Shown here one piece after another: positions 8,136 to 19,086 of a stretch of 64,000 nucleotides of DNA (the first letter of the stretch is position 1; each line of letters begins with the position of its first letter). The notes below the pieces were generated by a model that was not told the DNA's origin, ran no database searches, and worked only from the letters and a program-made list of their open reading frames with translations. The translations under genes were made by a program, and so were the position numbers. Source of the DNA: Verrucosispora sp. NA02020 (GTDB lineage Bacteria > Actinomycetota > Actinomycetes > Mycobacteriales > Micromonosporaceae); contig NZ_CP054923.1 in the NCBI RefSeq assembly GCF_013364215.1, positions 62,001-126,000 of the forward strand. Reading direction: 5' to 3'.

Positions 8136-9017
8136 GTGAGCGAGCGCCGCAGTCCGACCATCCGGCGGCGCCGGCTCGGCGCGGAGTTGCGCCGCCAACG
8201 CGAGGCCGCCGGCATCACCATAGAAGCCGTCGCCGAGCAGTTGGAGTGCTCGGCGTCGAAGATCTCCCGCATCGAGACCGGCCACACCTCCGCCACGCCC
8301 CGCGACGTGCGGGACATGCTCCGGATCTACGGTGTGGTCGGCGCCGAGAGTGACGAGCTGGTCCAGATCGCCCGCGAGGCGCGACAGAAGGGCTGGTGGC
8401 ACCCGTACAGCACGGTGTTGGTCGGTGCGTTCGTCGGCCTGGAGGCGGCGGCCAGCTCGATCCGTGCGTACGAGCAGCAGGTGATTCCCGGACTGTTGGA
8501 GACCGAGGAGTACGCCAGCGCGATGATCAAGGCCGCCCGTCCGGACTTCACCCCCGAACAGGTGCAACAAAGAGTGCGTGTCCGACTCGGCCGTCAGTCG
8601 TTGTTGACCCAGGATGATCCGGTCGATCTGTGGGTGGTGCTCGATGAGGCGGTGCTGAGCCGTCCGGTTGGCGGGGACACGGTCATGCGTGGCCAGCTCA
8701 AACGATTGGCGGAGGTGGCCCAACTGCCGAACGTGACGCTCCAGGTCCTGCCGTTCGAGGTAGGGGCGCACGCCGGCATGGACGGCACCTTCACGATCCT
8801 CAGCTTCCCCGAACCCGGTGATCCGGATGTCGTGTACGCGGAGAACGCCACGGGTGGGCTTTTCCTGGAGAAGAGCGACGAGCTACAGAAGTACAGCTTC
8901 ATCTTCGATCACATTCGAGCAGCGGCCCGACGTCCGGAGGAGTCCGTCGAGTACATCGCGAGACTGGCAGAGGAGCCGTTGTGGAAGTGGCGACGCAAGG
9001 ATTCTCCGTGGACCTGA
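8136..9017 (+). CDS. XRE-family regulator with DUF5753 domain
   Basis: 293 aa. The N-terminal helix-turn-helix (about 8-65) is clear: LRRQREAAGITIEAVAEQ and CSASKISRIETGH. The rest (about 90-285) is the DUF5753 module of actinobacterial regulators of this class (YEQQVIPGLLETEEYASAMI, ARQSLL-type segment, LPFEVGAHAGMDGTFTI). These proteins pair with a small DUF397 protein, and some pairs control development or antibiotic production. The start is GTG 8136 with GAGAGG upstream. The downstream DUF397 gene overlaps its end, giving tight translational coupling. Confidence 0.92.
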   Translation: MSERRSPTIRRRRLGAELRRQREAAGITIEAVAEQLECSASKISRIETGHTSATPRDVRDMLRIYGVVGAESDELVQIAREARQKGWWHPYSTVLVGAFVGLEAAASSIRAYEQQVIPGLLETEEYASAMIKAARPDFTPEQVQQRVRVRLGRQSLLTQDDPVDLWVVLDEAVLSRPVGGDTVMRGQLKRLAEVAQLPNVTLQVLPFEVGAHAGMDGTFTILSFPEPGDPDVVYAENATGGLFLEKSDELQKYSFIFDHIRAAARRPEESVEYIARLAEEPLWKWRRKDSPWT

Positions 9018-9208
9018 CGCAGGCGACATGGTTCAAGAGCTCGAAGAGCGGCCCGAACTGTGACAACTGCGTGGAGGTGGCGTACGTGACCGGGGCGGTC
9101 GGCGTCCGGGATTCGAAGGACAAGGCCGGTCCGGCCCTCGTCTTCGCACCGGGACACTGGCACGCCTTCGTCGCCGGCACCAGGGACGGCGCGTTCGGCC
9201 GGAGCTGA
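9008..9208 (+). CDS. DUF397 protein, partner of the XRE regulator
   Basis: 66 aa from GTG 9008. AAGGA lies 7 bp upstream, and the resulting N-terminus MDLTQATWFKSSKSG matches the family's usual M-D-L-x-x-A-x-W-x-K-S-S-x-S-G. A longer GTG start at 8981 is therefore disfavoured. The NCVEVA and VGVRDSKDK segments complete the DUF397 pattern. Members act as modulators or antitoxin-like partners of the adjacent XRE protein. It overlaps the regulator gene by 10 bp. Confidence 0.9.
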   Translation: MDLTQATWFKSSKSGPNCDNCVEVAYVTGAVGVRDSKDKAGPALVFAPGHWHAFVAGTRDGAFGRS

Positions 9209-9227
9209 CTGGCGGTAAGCGGTGTAG

Positions 9228-9262
9228 ACGGTCCCCGTCCGGCCTGGCCGGACGGGGACCGT
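9228..9262 (+). terminator. Terminator after the XRE-DUF397 operon
   Basis: A perfect 15-bp stem (9228-9242 with 9248-9262) with a 5-nt CCTGG loop starts 20 bp after the DUF397 stop. Confidence 0.75.
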
Positions 9263-9399
9263 GCGTTGCGGCACGGGCCCGCCGGTCGGCCGGGACGGCT
9301 GCCGTCGCCACATCGACCGTGTCTCGTTGTACTACTCGGTACGCGCTGGTCGACATCCCCCCGGCAGGGCGGGTAACCGAGCGAGGCAGGCGAGACGGA

Positions 9400-9798
9400 A
9401 TGACGAACATCGGATCAGAGAACATCAGCAACGGCCCGGCCAAGGCGGAGCGCTTCGGCGGGCAGTACCGCGGCGCCCGCAGGGACAGCATGCTGACCGA
9501 GGTGCCGCCCGACGGTGATCGCGGCGGGCGGGACGTCAGAGGCGTGGCCGAGTCGGTACAGTCGCAGCACGCGCCGTCACTGGATCCGAACCCGCTCACC
9601 GAGGCATCGTTCCCGCCGCCGGGATGGCCGATGGCGGAGAATCCCTCCCTGGTGGACCACCCACTGATGCACGGGCTGATGATGGAGCTGCCGCCGCGCG
9701 GCAGCGTCCCGCCGCCCGGCTGGCTGGACCGCTGGTTCGAGGCGACCCGGGCGATCCTGGAACTGCTATACGTGCAGGGCTCGGGCCGGCTGCGCTGA
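9400..9798 (+). CDS. Hypothetical small protein with repeated PPPGW motif
   Basis: 132 aa from ATG 9400 (MTNIGSENISNG). A hydrophilic, Gly/Asp-rich N-terminal half is followed by two PPPGW motifs ~33 residues apart (FPPPGWPM and VPPPGWLDRW), with a Met/Leu-rich stretch between them (HPLMHGLMMELPP). The protein ends in an amphipathic helix (RWFEATRAILELLY). There is no signal peptide. No RBS is obvious. I do not recognise it. Its last 33 bp overlap the tail of the convergent membrane gene. Confidence 0.6.
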   Translation: MTNIGSENISNGPAKAERFGGQYRGARRDSMLTEVPPDGDRGGRDVRGVAESVQSQHAPSLDPNPLTEASFPPPGWPMAENPSLVDHPLMHGLMMELPPRGSVPPPGWLDRWFEATRAILELLYVQGSGRLR

Positions 9799-10374
9799 GG
9801 TCGCCGCCCGCTCCGGCATGGCCAACTCGGCGAGCCGGTTGTGCCGCAGCGCATGGCGTACGCCGATGGCCGCCACGCCCAGCGCGCCCACGGTGACCGC
9901 CGGTCCGGCCGCACCGGGCCCGAAGAGCTGACCGGCGCCGCTGGCCGCGATCAGAGCCGGCAGCAGAGCCAGCCCGGTCACCTGCAACGGCAGGCCGATC
10001 AGCGGATGGGCGGCGGCGGCCCGCAACCCGTGCGGGGCCGGGGTCCGGGGGGCGGTGGCGAGCGTGCTGGCTCCGGCCAACAGGCGGCGGACCCGGCGGA
10101 CCGTGCAGATCGCCACCACGGCGGCGGGTACGGCGGCCAGCGTGAGTCCGCTCGCGGCCCGATCGGCCAGGGTGGCCCCGGGAGTGCTCAGCCCGGCGAT
10201 CGGCAGCGCCACCGTCAGGGCGAGTCCGACCCCGGTCAGGCCGAGCAGCCAGCCGGTGTGTCGGCGCAGGCCGCGGGCGTGGGTCATCCGGGGCAGCCCG
10301 TCCGCGAGGTATCCGGCGACCCACCAGACGGTGGCGACCGGGAGCAGGAGGGCGAGATGGCTCTGCATGCCCAT
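9766..10374 (-). CDS. Polytopic membrane protein, unknown function
   Basis: 202 aa from ATG 10374 (MGMQSHLALLL). A second ATG at 10368 is equally possible. Five hydrophobic segments are visible, near residues 5-22, 40-60, 75-95, 125-150 and 155-178, separated by Arg/His-rich loops. The Ala/Leu/Gly richness suggests an integral membrane protein. The upstream in-frame extension reads as non-coding and is rejected. No family is recognised. Confidence 0.6.
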   Translation of the reverse strand: MGMQSHLALLLPVATVWWVAGYLADGLPRMTHARGLRRHTGWLLGLTGVGLALTVALPIAGLSTPGATLADRAASGLTLAAVPAAVVAICTVRRVRRLLAGASTLATAPRTPAPHGLRAAAAHPLIGLPLQVTGLALLPALIAASGAGQLFGPGAAGPAVTVGALGVAAIGVRHALRHNRLAELAMPERAATSAQPARALHV

Positions 10375-10588
10375 CAGACTTGCCCGATTTCCGCTCTCGC
10401 GAATCCGGGCCCGCCCCCCGTTCGTCCCGTACCTGGTCCCCGTAGGGGGCCATCGCACCGACGTGATGGGAGATCCGGCATGTTTATCTGCCTCCGGGCA
10501 CACCACTACTCTCACCTCGATCGGCATTCATCGATCAACCTGCCACGAGCGGGTAGACGATCAGGGCCGGTCGGAGGGAGGTAGGAAG

Positions 10589-12463
<1,875 letters not shown>

Positions 12464-12479
12464 CGTCCGCGACGGCATC

Positions 12480-12508
12480 GGGCCCCCGGCATCAGGCCAG
12501 GGGCCCGG
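12480..12508. terminator. Bidirectional terminator between convergent genes
   Basis: An 8-bp GC stem (12480-12487 with 12501-12508) sits 16 bp after the protease stop and 20 bp before the end of the convergent glycosyltransferase gene. Confidence 0.45.
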
Positions 12509-12527
12509 TGGTCGTTCGACGCCGTGG

Positions 12528-13325
12528 TCAGACCGCGAACGTGCGCGGACGCTCGGTGGCCGGAGCCGGCGGCCGGGCCTTCCACAACCCGGTCTTCTGC
12601 GCGAACAGCCGGCCGAGGTAGGCCGGGTTGAGTATCACGTAGCGACGCCAGAGCCGCTTCGGCTCCAGCCAGAGCCGCCAGAACCACTCCAGCCCGGCCC
12701 GCTGCATCCACGGCGGCGGCTGACGCAGCAGCCCGGCGTGATAGTCGAAGGCCGCGCCGACCGCCATCATCGGCATGTCCAGCAGCGGACGCATCGCGTA
12801 CGTGAAGACCTCCTGGCGGGGGCAGCCGAGGCCGACCAGGACGAGCCGGGCGCCGCTGGCCCGGATCCGGTCGGCGATCTCGACGTCCTCGCCCGGCTGC
12901 ACGGGGCGGAACTTCGACGCCTCCACCCCGGCGATCTTCAACGCCGGGAACATCCGCTCCAGCTCCGGGATCAGCCGGGCCAGCGTCTCGTCGGTCGAGC
13001 CGTACAGGTAGACCGGCAGGCCCTCGTCGGCGAAGCGGGAGAGCACGTGCAGGGTCAGCAGTGGCCCGTACACCCGGTCGGTGAGGCCGGCGCCGTGCAG
13101 CAGGTTGAGCGCCCAGCGCACCGGCTGGCCGTCCGGGGTCACCACGTCGAACGAGTTGAGTCGCGCGTTGTGCGGCGGGTCCAGTACGCCGGTCATCACG
13201 CCGTGCACGGCCAGCGCGGTCAACGCCATCGGGCGGCGTTCCTGCGCGGCGGCCACCACCCGCTCGGTCGCCTCGGCGTAGGTCGTGGCGTCGACGAGGA
13301 CGCCGAGGACGTTCTTCTTGGTCAT
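12528..13325 (-). CDS. WecG/TagA/CpsF-family glycosyltransferase
   Basis: 265 aa. Diagnostic GT26 motifs are visible: [14 protein letters not shown] (about residue 65), a DRVYGPLLT segment and [10 protein letters not shown] (about 165), which in family members bind UDP-sugar. The enzymes transfer ManNAc(A)-type or other sugars to a polyprenyl-linked acceptor in wall or surface polysaccharide synthesis. The start is ATG 13325, whose first bases overlap the stop of the upstream epimerase (ATGA), so translation is coupled. The pair probably makes and adds one sugar, but the sugar is unknown. Confidence 0.88.
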   Translation of the reverse strand: MTKKNVLGVLVDATTYAEATERVVAAAQERRPMALTALAVHGVMTGVLDPPHNARLNSFDVVTPDGQPVRWALNLLHGAGLTDRVYGPLLTLHVLSRFADEGLPVYLYGSTDETLARLIPELERMFPALKIAGVEASKFRPVQPGEDVEIADRIRASGARLVLVGLGCPRQEVFTYAMRPLLDMPMMAVGAAFDYHAGLLRQPPPWMQRAGLEWFWRLWLEPKRLWRRYVILNPAYLGRLFAQKTGLWKARPPAPATERPRTFAV

Positions 13326-14395
13326 GCTCCGGGCACCCACTTGTCCACGTTGGCCTCGTAGATCTCACGCATGATCATGGGTACGTCGTAGACCTGCTTC
13401 CAGTCCGGGTAGTCGGCCTGGAACGCCTCGTTGGAGCCGATCCACCACTTGTGGTCGCCGACCCGGTTGGCCTCGACGTACTCCGAGATCATCTCTTGCC
13501 CGGTGATCCGCTCGGCCTCGGTGAACGCCTCCCGCATGGAGGTGTTCGAGTGCCGGCCGCCGCCGAGGTTGTACACCGCCGCCGAGCGCGGGTCGCGGAA
13601 GAACGCCTCGAACGCGGAGACCACGTCCGAGCTGTGGATCGCGTCCCGCACCTGCTTGCCCTGGTAGCCGTAGATCTTGTACGTCCGGCGCTCCAGGTTG
13701 CAGCGCATCACGTACGCCAGGAAGCCGTGCAGCTCGGTCGCCGAGTGGGCCGGGCCGGTCAGCGTCCCGCCCCGGAAGCAGGCGGTCCGCATGTCGAAGT
13801 AGCGGCCGTACTCCTGCACCATCACGTCCGCGGCGACCTTGGAGGCGCCGAAGATGGAGTGCAGGCAGGCGTCGATCGACATGTCCTCGCGGATGCCCTG
13901 CTCGTACGGGTGGCCCGGCTCGATCTCCCAGCGGGTCTCCTGCTCGACCAGCGGCAGGCTGTTCGGCCGGTCGCCGTAGACCTTGTTCGTGGAGCAGTGG
14001 ATGACCGGTGCCTCCACGCAGTGCTCGCGGACGCTCTGCAGGACGTTCAGGGTGCCGGCGGCGTTCACGTCGAAGTCGGTGAACGGGTCGCGCACGGCCC
14101 AGTCGTGCGAGGGCTGCGCGGCCGTGTGGATCACCACGGCGACGTCCCGGCCGTACCGCTTGAACAGCGCGCCGAGCGCGCTGCGGTCGCGGATGTCGAT
14201 GCTGTGGTGCGAATACCGCTCACCCAGCTCGTCGGTCAGCCGGCGGACGTTCCAGGCGGTGGACGCCTCCTCGCCGAAGAACTCCTGCCGCATGTCGTTG
14301 TCGATGCCGACGACGTCGAGACCGAGGCCGGCGAAGTGCCGGACCGCCTCGGAGCCGATCAGCCCGCCCGAACCGGTCACGAATGCGACACTCAC
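13322..14395 (-). CDS. NAD-dependent epimerase/dehydratase (extended SDR)
   Basis: 357 aa. The N-terminal [19 protein letters not shown] is the Rossmann NAD-binding motif, followed by [17 protein letters not shown] and STNKVYGD. It most resembles CDP-paratose/tyvelose 2-epimerase-type enzymes. At the usual YxxxK site the sequence reads FGASK, so the catalytic Tyr is replaced by Phe, unless the nearby YEQGIRED Tyr serves. The start is GTG 14395 with AGGAG six bases upstream. It is coupled to the WecG-type glycosyltransferase, implying a dedicated nucleotide-sugar supply. Confidence 0.85.
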   Translation of the reverse strand: MSVAFVTGSGGLIGSEAVRHFAGLGLDVVGIDNDMRQEFFGEEASTAWNVRRLTDELGERYSHHSIDIRDRSALGALFKRYGRDVAVVIHTAAQPSHDWAVRDPFTDFDVNAAGTLNVLQSVREHCVEAPVIHCSTNKVYGDRPNSLPLVEQETRWEIEPGHPYEQGIREDMSIDACLHSIFGASKVAADVMVQEYGRYFDMRTACFRGGTLTGPAHSATELHGFLAYVMRCNLERRTYKIYGYQGKQVRDAIHSSDVVSAFEAFFRDPRSAAVYNLGGGRHSNTSMREAFTEAERITGQEMISEYVEANRVGDHKWWIGSNEAFQADYPDWKQVYDVPMIMREIYEANVDKWVPGA

Positions 14396-14468
14396 ATGCC
14401 ACTCCTGGTGCGTCGGAGGCAGAAACCATCGGAGCATAGCGTGACGTTTCGTACGCCTCGATACGGAG

Positions 14469-14498
14469 CGAGGGCCCCGCGTCGCCGCGGAGCCCTCG
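14469..14498 (-). terminator. Terminator of tRNA-Leu
   Basis: A 13-bp stem (14469-14481 with 14486-14498). Its one imperfect pair is a U-G wobble in minus-strand RNA but a C-A mismatch in plus-strand RNA, which supports use by the leftward tRNA transcript. Confidence 0.6.
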
Positions 14499-14502
14499 TC
14501 TG

Positions 14503-14588
14503 TGGTGGGGAAGGGGGGAGTTGAACCCCCACGCCCTTTCGGGCACACGGACCTGAACCGTGCGCGTCTGCCATTCCGCCACTTCCCC
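14503..14588 (-). tRNA. tRNA-Leu (anticodon CAG)
   Basis: The acceptor stem GGGGAAG/CTTCCCC, D-arm, and anticodon stem CACGG/CCGTG around TTCAGGT give anticodon CAG, which decodes CUG. A long type II variable arm (TGCCCGAAAGGGCG) is diagnostic for leucine or serine tRNA. The T-arm is GGGGG-TTCAACT-CCCCC. Discriminator A is followed by an encoded CCA (14505-14503). Confidence 0.95.
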
Positions 14589-14842
14589 GTGGCATGACTT
14601 CGGGCAGCGTAGCCCGTGCCAGCTCCACCGTCTCCGGCGGACCTCGGCAATGCTACGTGACCCTCGGTCGTGACCGCGAATGGCATTCGCTGCTTCCAGC
14701 GGTTACCGTTCGTGGCGGACGAAAGAGTAGCACGACGATTCGAGGCCGTCCGAACGGGCCGTGGCCTGCTGGCCGAGCGGCGTGTGAGCTGCGTGCGCTC
14801 TGGACGGATACCATCATGTCCTCGGGACCCGAGGAGGAGCCG

Positions 14843-15610
14843 GTGAGCGTGCTGCAACGCTTCGAGAAGCGTCTGGAAGGCCTGGTAGAGGGGGCCTTCG
14901 CCAAGGTCTTCAAGGGGGTCGTGCACCCCGTGGAGATCCTCAACGCCATGCAGCGGGAGGCCGAGGCGCACAAGGCCATCCTGGCCGGTGGGCGCACCTT
15001 GGTGCCGAACCGCTACGTGATCGATCTCTCGCCGTACGACCACAGTCGGCTGGCGCCGTACGCCGCCGCGCTGGCCCAGGAGTTGGCCCAGTCGCAGGCG
15101 GAGTTCATCGGCGAGCAGGCCTGGACGGTCTACGGCGACGTGATCGTCGAGATCGAGCGCGGTGAAGGGTTGGACACCGGCATGTTCCGGGTCACCGCCG
15201 AGGTCTACACCGGTGGCGAGGTCGCCCCGGTCTCGGCGCCCGGCGGCGGGTACGACGCCGGTCCGCCCGGCTACCCCTCGTACGACCAGGGTGGCGGCTA
15301 CGGACCCCCGCAGGGGCACGGTGGTGGCCGCAACGTCCGGCTGGTCTCCGGTGACGGCCGCACCTACCCGCTCCAGATGGGCTCGACCGTGATCGGTCGG
15401 GGCGACCAGGCCAACCTGCGTCTGCCCGACGTCGGCATCTCCCGGCGACACGCCCGGCTGGACTTCGACGGCGGCCAGGTCGTGCTGACCGATCTCGGCT
15501 CGACCAACGGCACGATGGTCAACGGCCAGCGGGTCTCCGCCGTGGCGCTGAACCCCGGCGACATGATCCAGCTCGGTACGACCACCCTGACCTTCCGCGT
15601 GGACGGCTGA
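14843..15610 (+). CDS. fhaA: FhaA, FHA-domain protein with DUF3662 N-terminus
   Basis: 255 aa from GTG 14843 ([17 protein letters not shown]), with GAGGAGG upstream. The N-terminal DUF3662 domain (~1-125) is typical of FhaA. A Gly/Tyr/Pro-rich linker (~135-165) follows, then an FHA domain (~168-250) with [21 protein letters not shown] and [12 protein letters not shown]. These are the conserved Arg, Ser-x-x-His and Asn residues that read phosphothreonine. In mycobacteria FhaA binds the phosphorylated MviN pseudokinase domain and tunes lipid II flipping at poles and septa. It is first gene of the kinase/division operon, so it is likely a PknA/PknB substrate or reader. Confidence 0.95.
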   Translation: MSVLQRFEKRLEGLVEGAFAKVFKGVVHPVEILNAMQREAEAHKAILAGGRTLVPNRYVIDLSPYDHSRLAPYAAALAQELAQSQAEFIGEQAWTVYGDVIVEIERGEGLDTGMFRVTAEVYTGGEVAPVSAPGGGYDAGPPGYPSYDQGGGYGPPQGHGGGRNVRLVSGDGRTYPLQMGSTVIGRGDQANLRLPDVGISRRHARLDFDGGQVVLTDLGSTNGTMVNGQRVSAVALNPGDMIQLGTTTLTFRVDG

Positions 15611-15616
15611 CCCGCC

Positions 15617-16105
15617 TTGCCGGAACTCGTCATCACCGTCGCCCGGTTCGGATTCCTCGTCCTGCTGTGGATCTTCGTGTTCACGGTGGTCGGCGTCATC
15701 CGTCGGGACCTGTTCGCGGGGGCCCGCTCAGGTCGGCTCGTGGCCGCACCCCGAGCGGTCGGCGCGTCGACCGGTCAGGCGACGGCGAAGCCGGCGAAGG
15801 TCAAGCGGGGACGGGCGGCACACCAACTGGTGGTGACCGCGGGGCAACTGGCCGGCACCCGGATCACGTTGGGCGAGGCACAGATAACCATCGGTCGGGC
15901 CGAGGACTCCACCCTCGTCATCACCGACGACTACGCCTCCGCGCGACACGCCCGGCTCGTACCGCGTGACGGGCAGTGGTTCGTCGAGGATCTCGGCTCG
16001 ACTAACGGGACGTACCTCGATCGCGCTAAGGTCACCGGACCGACCCCCGTCCCCCTCGGCGTGCCGATCCGGATCGGCCGCACCTCTCTCGAATTACGGC
16101 CATGA
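15617..16105 (+). CDS. fhaB: FhaB/FipA-like membrane FHA protein
   Basis: 162 aa. The start is TTG 15617, six bases after the fhaA stop. A transmembrane helix at about 8-28 ([19 protein letters not shown]) is followed by a basic linker and a C-terminal FHA domain (~70-158: [31 protein letters not shown]). Mycobacterial FipA is phosphorylated by PknA and helps FtsZ-FtsQ interaction under oxidative stress. The last four bases overlap pstP (ATGA). Confidence 0.93.
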   Translation: MPELVITVARFGFLVLLWIFVFTVVGVIRRDLFAGARSGRLVAAPRAVGASTGQATAKPAKVKRGRAAHQLVVTAGQLAGTRITLGEAQITIGRAEDSTLVITDDYASARHARLVPRDGQWFVEDLGSTNGTYLDRAKVTGPTPVPLGVPIRIGRTSLELRP

Positions 16106-17568
16106 CTCTGACCCTGCGCTATGCGGCCCACAGCGACCGCGGTCTGATCCGTGACGGTAACCAGGATTCCGTCTACGCCGGACCGCGGCTACTCGCCGTC
16201 GCCGACGGCATGGGCGGCATGGCCGCCGGTGACGTCGCCAGCAACATCGTCATCGGTGCCATGGCGCCGCTCGACGAGGACGTCCCCGGTGACGCCCTGG
16301 TCGACGCGTTGCGTTCCGCCGTGGGCACCGCCAACCAGCAGCTCCGCGACACCGTGGAAGCCAACCCACAGCTGGAGGGGATGGGCACCACGCTCACCGC
16401 GACCCTCTTCTCCGGCAGCAAGCTGGGCATGGTCCACATCGGTGACTCGCGGGCCTATCTCCTTCGTGACGGCGAGTTCGCGCAGATCACCAAGGACGAC
16501 ACCTACGTCCAGATGCTCGTCGACGAAGGCCGGATCAGCCCGGAGGAGGCGAGCAGCCACCCCCAGCGCTCGCTGCTCACCCGGGCCCTGGACGGCCGGG
16601 ACATCGACCCCGAGTACTCCGTGCGCCAGGTGCTCACCGGTGACCGCTACCTGATCTGCTCCGACGGACTCTCCGGCGTGGTCAGTGCGGAGACCATCGG
16701 CGAGACCATGCGCGAGTACACCGACCCGCAGCAGTGTGTCGAGCGACTCGTGCAGCTCGCCCTGCGCGGCGGCGGTCCGGACAACATCACCGTGATCATC
16801 GCGGACGCCACCGACCGGGACATCGTCGAGGCGGCACCGATCGTCGGCGGCGCTGCCGCCCGCGACCGTGGCATGGCTACCTCGGCCGACGTCTCCACCC
16901 CGGCCGCCCGGGCCTCGGCGCTCTCCGCCCCCCGCCCGCCCGTGCCGGAGGAGCCCGCCGGCAACGGCGACGACGAGCCGGAGCCCCGTCGGCGACCGCT
17001 GCGGGCGCTGGCGATGACGACCGCCCTGGCGGTGATCCTCGCCGGCAGCCTCTACGGCGGGTACACCTACACCCAGCGGCAGTACTACGTCGGCGCCACG
17101 CAGGACGGTCAGGTGGCCGTGTTCCGCGGCATCCAGGGCCAGATCGCCGGGATGGACCTCTCCACGGTCCACTCCGAGAGCAGCGCCCAGCTCGACGATC
17201 TCACCCTCGCGGCACAGGAGCAGGTCAAGCAGGGCATCCCGGCCAAGAGCGAGCCGGACGCGGAACGCCGACTGGCCGAGTTGACGGTGGACAGCCCCAC
17301 CAACGTCAACCTCAAGCCGATCTGCCCGCCCGCGACGCCCCCGCCCCCGACCCCCGACGCGGGCGAACCCTCGCCGGCACCGGATGCGCCGAGCGGCTCA
17401 CCGAGCCCGGTCCGCAGCGCGTCGGTCTCCGCCACGGGCGGCTCCGCGACCCCACCGGTGCGGCCGTCCGACAACGGGGCGGCGGCCCTGCCCACCGGTA
17501 CGCCCGACGCCACGCCCGACACCTTCTCGCCCACCGTCGACCCGGCGGCCTGCCGGTCGCCCGAGTAG
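16102..17568 (+). CDS. pstP: PstP, PP2C-type Ser/Thr protein phosphatase
   Basis: 488 aa. The cytosolic PPM phosphatase domain (~1-235) has the metal-binding motifs RDGNQDS, ADGMGGMAAG, GDSRAYL, SDGLSG and GGPDNIT. A Pro/Ala linker, a transmembrane helix (~300-320, ALAMTTALAVILAGSLYGGY) and a ~165-residue extracellular part with a Pro/Ser/Thr-rich tail follow. It removes phosphates placed by PknA and PknB on division proteins and on the kinases themselves. It is coupled to fhaB by ATGA; rodA starts 27 bp on. Confidence 0.96.
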   Translation: MTLTLRYAAHSDRGLIRDGNQDSVYAGPRLLAVADGMGGMAAGDVASNIVIGAMAPLDEDVPGDALVDALRSAVGTANQQLRDTVEANPQLEGMGTTLTATLFSGSKLGMVHIGDSRAYLLRDGEFAQITKDDTYVQMLVDEGRISPEEASSHPQRSLLTRALDGRDIDPEYSVRQVLTGDRYLICSDGLSGVVSAETIGETMREYTDPQQCVERLVQLALRGGGPDNITVIIADATDRDIVEAAPIVGGAAARDRGMATSADVSTPAARASALSAPRPPVPEEPAGNGDDEPEPRRRPLRALAMTTALAVILAGSLYGGYTYTQRQYYVGATQDGQVAVFRGIQGQIAGMDLSTVHSESSAQLDDLTLAAQEQVKQGIPAKSEPDAERRLAELTVDSPTNVNLKPICPPATPPPPTPDAGEPSPAPDAPSGSPSPVRSASVSATGGSATPPVRPSDNGAAALPTGTPDATPDTFSPTVDPAACRSPE

Positions 17569-17595
17569 GCACCGGCACCCGAACCGAGGACGATC

Positions 17596-19086
17596 GTGAC
17601 CGCAGCGGCCACTCCGGCAACCTCGCCCGCCAACGCGGGCGAGCGTTCCGGCGTACGCCAGGCCCGGTCCCGACGCAACGCCGAGCTGTCGCTGCTGTTG
17701 CTGGCGATGGCCCTGGTCGCGGCGTACGGGGCGATGGTCGAGGCGAACGTGCTCGACACGGTCACCCCGACCTTCTGGGTGCCGGCCGCCGCGCTCACGG
17801 CGGTGTTCCTCGGCCTGCACCTGGTGATCCGGTTCCTGGCGCCCTTCGCCGACCCGGCCCTGCTGCCGGCGGTGGCCCTGCTCAACGGGCTCGGGGTCGG
17901 CTTCCTGCACCGGCTGGACCTGGCCCGGTCGGCTCCCGAGGACCGGGTCGACATGGCCACCTTCGCCGGCACCGGCGGGCGGCAGTTGGCCTGGACGCTG
18001 GTCTCGGTGATCCTCGCCGCCGGGCTGCTGGCCCTGATGCGCGACCACCGTTCGATCTCCCGGTACGCGTACACGCTGGGCCTGGCCGGCATCGTGCTGG
18101 TCATGCTGCCGGCCGTGCTGCCGGCCAGCATCTCCGAGATCAACGGTGCCAAGCTCTGGGTACGCGTCGGCAGCTTCTCCATCCAGCCCGGCGAGTTCGC
18201 GAAGCTCGCCCTGCTGGTCTTCTTCGCCTACTACCTGGTCCGCAAGCGCGAGGTGCTCTCGCTGGCCAGCCACCGGTTCCTCGGCATCGACTTCCCGCGC
18301 GGCCGTGACCTCGGCCCGGTGCTCGTGGTCTGGGTGATCAGCCTGCTCGTCCTGATCTTCGAGAAGGACCTGGGCACCTCGCTGCTCTACTTCGGCATGT
18401 TCGTGGCGACGGTGTACATCGCCACCGAACGGGTCAGTTGGCTGCTCATCGGTCTGGTCCTCTTCTTCGGCGGCGCCTACCTCGCGTACGTGCTCGGGGA
18501 ACTGGTCGGTGGACCGTTCGCGAACTTCTACGTCCGGGCCGAGATCTGGCTCGACCCGTTCGCCGAGCCGTACGACTCCGGCTACCAGTTGGTGCAGGGG
18601 CTGCTCGCGCTCGGCACCGGCGGGATGTTCGGCGCCGGACCGGGCGGCGGCCAGCCGCTGCTGCTGCCGGAGGTGCAGAACGACTTCATCTTCGCCGGCC
18701 TCGGCGAGGAGATCGGCCTGTTCGGTCTCTCCGCGCTGCTGGTGATCTATCTGCTGATCGTGGAGCGCGGCCTGCGGGCCGCCATCGCGGTCCGTGACTC
18801 CTTCGGCAAGCTGCTCGCCGGTGGCTTGGCCTTCACCCTCGCGCTCCAGGTCTTCGTGATCGTCGGCGGCATCAGCGGGCTGATCCCGCTCACCGGTCAG
18901 ACCACTCCCTTCCTCTCCGCCGGTGGCTCCTCGCTGATGGCGAACTGGCTGCTCGTCGCGGTGCTGCTGCGGGTCTCCGACGCCGGGCGGCGCCCGGTGA
19001 CCGGGGTCGGTGGCAAGGTGAACCGTCCGTCCGGCGGGCCGCCCGAGCAACTGCACGGTGCCCCCACGGAGGTGATCAAGCCGTGA
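17596..19086 (+). CDS. rodA: RodA/FtsW-family SEDS peptidoglycan polymerase
   Basis: 496 aa from GTG 17596. About ten to twelve transmembrane helices. SEDS hallmarks are GAKLWVRVGSFSIQPGEFAK (~200), DLGTSLLYFG (~260), and NDFIFAGLGEEIGL plus STP-like GQTTPFLSAGGSS near the C-terminus. It polymerises lipid II into glycan strands together with the class B PBP encoded next. The stop overlaps pbpA GTG, so the polymerase and its partner are translated as a coupled pair. Confidence 0.95.
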   Translation: MTAAATPATSPANAGERSGVRQARSRRNAELSLLLLAMALVAAYGAMVEANVLDTVTPTFWVPAAALTAVFLGLHLVIRFLAPFADPALLPAVALLNGLGVGFLHRLDLARSAPEDRVDMATFAGTGGRQLAWTLVSVILAAGLLALMRDHRSISRYAYTLGLAGIVLVMLPAVLPASISEINGAKLWVRVGSFSIQPGEFAKLALLVFFAYYLVRKREVLSLASHRFLGIDFPRGRDLGPVLVVWVISLLVLIFEKDLGTSLLYFGMFVATVYIATERVSWLLIGLVLFFGGAYLAYVLGELVGGPFANFYVRAEIWLDPFAEPYDSGYQLVQGLLALGTGGMFGAGPGGGQPLLLPEVQNDFIFAGLGEEIGLFGLSALLVIYLLIVERGLRAAIAVRDSFGKLLAGGLAFTLALQVFVIVGGISGLIPLTGQTTPFLSAGGSSLMANWLLVAVLLRVSDAGRRPVTGVGGKVNRPSGGPPEQLHGAPTEVIKP

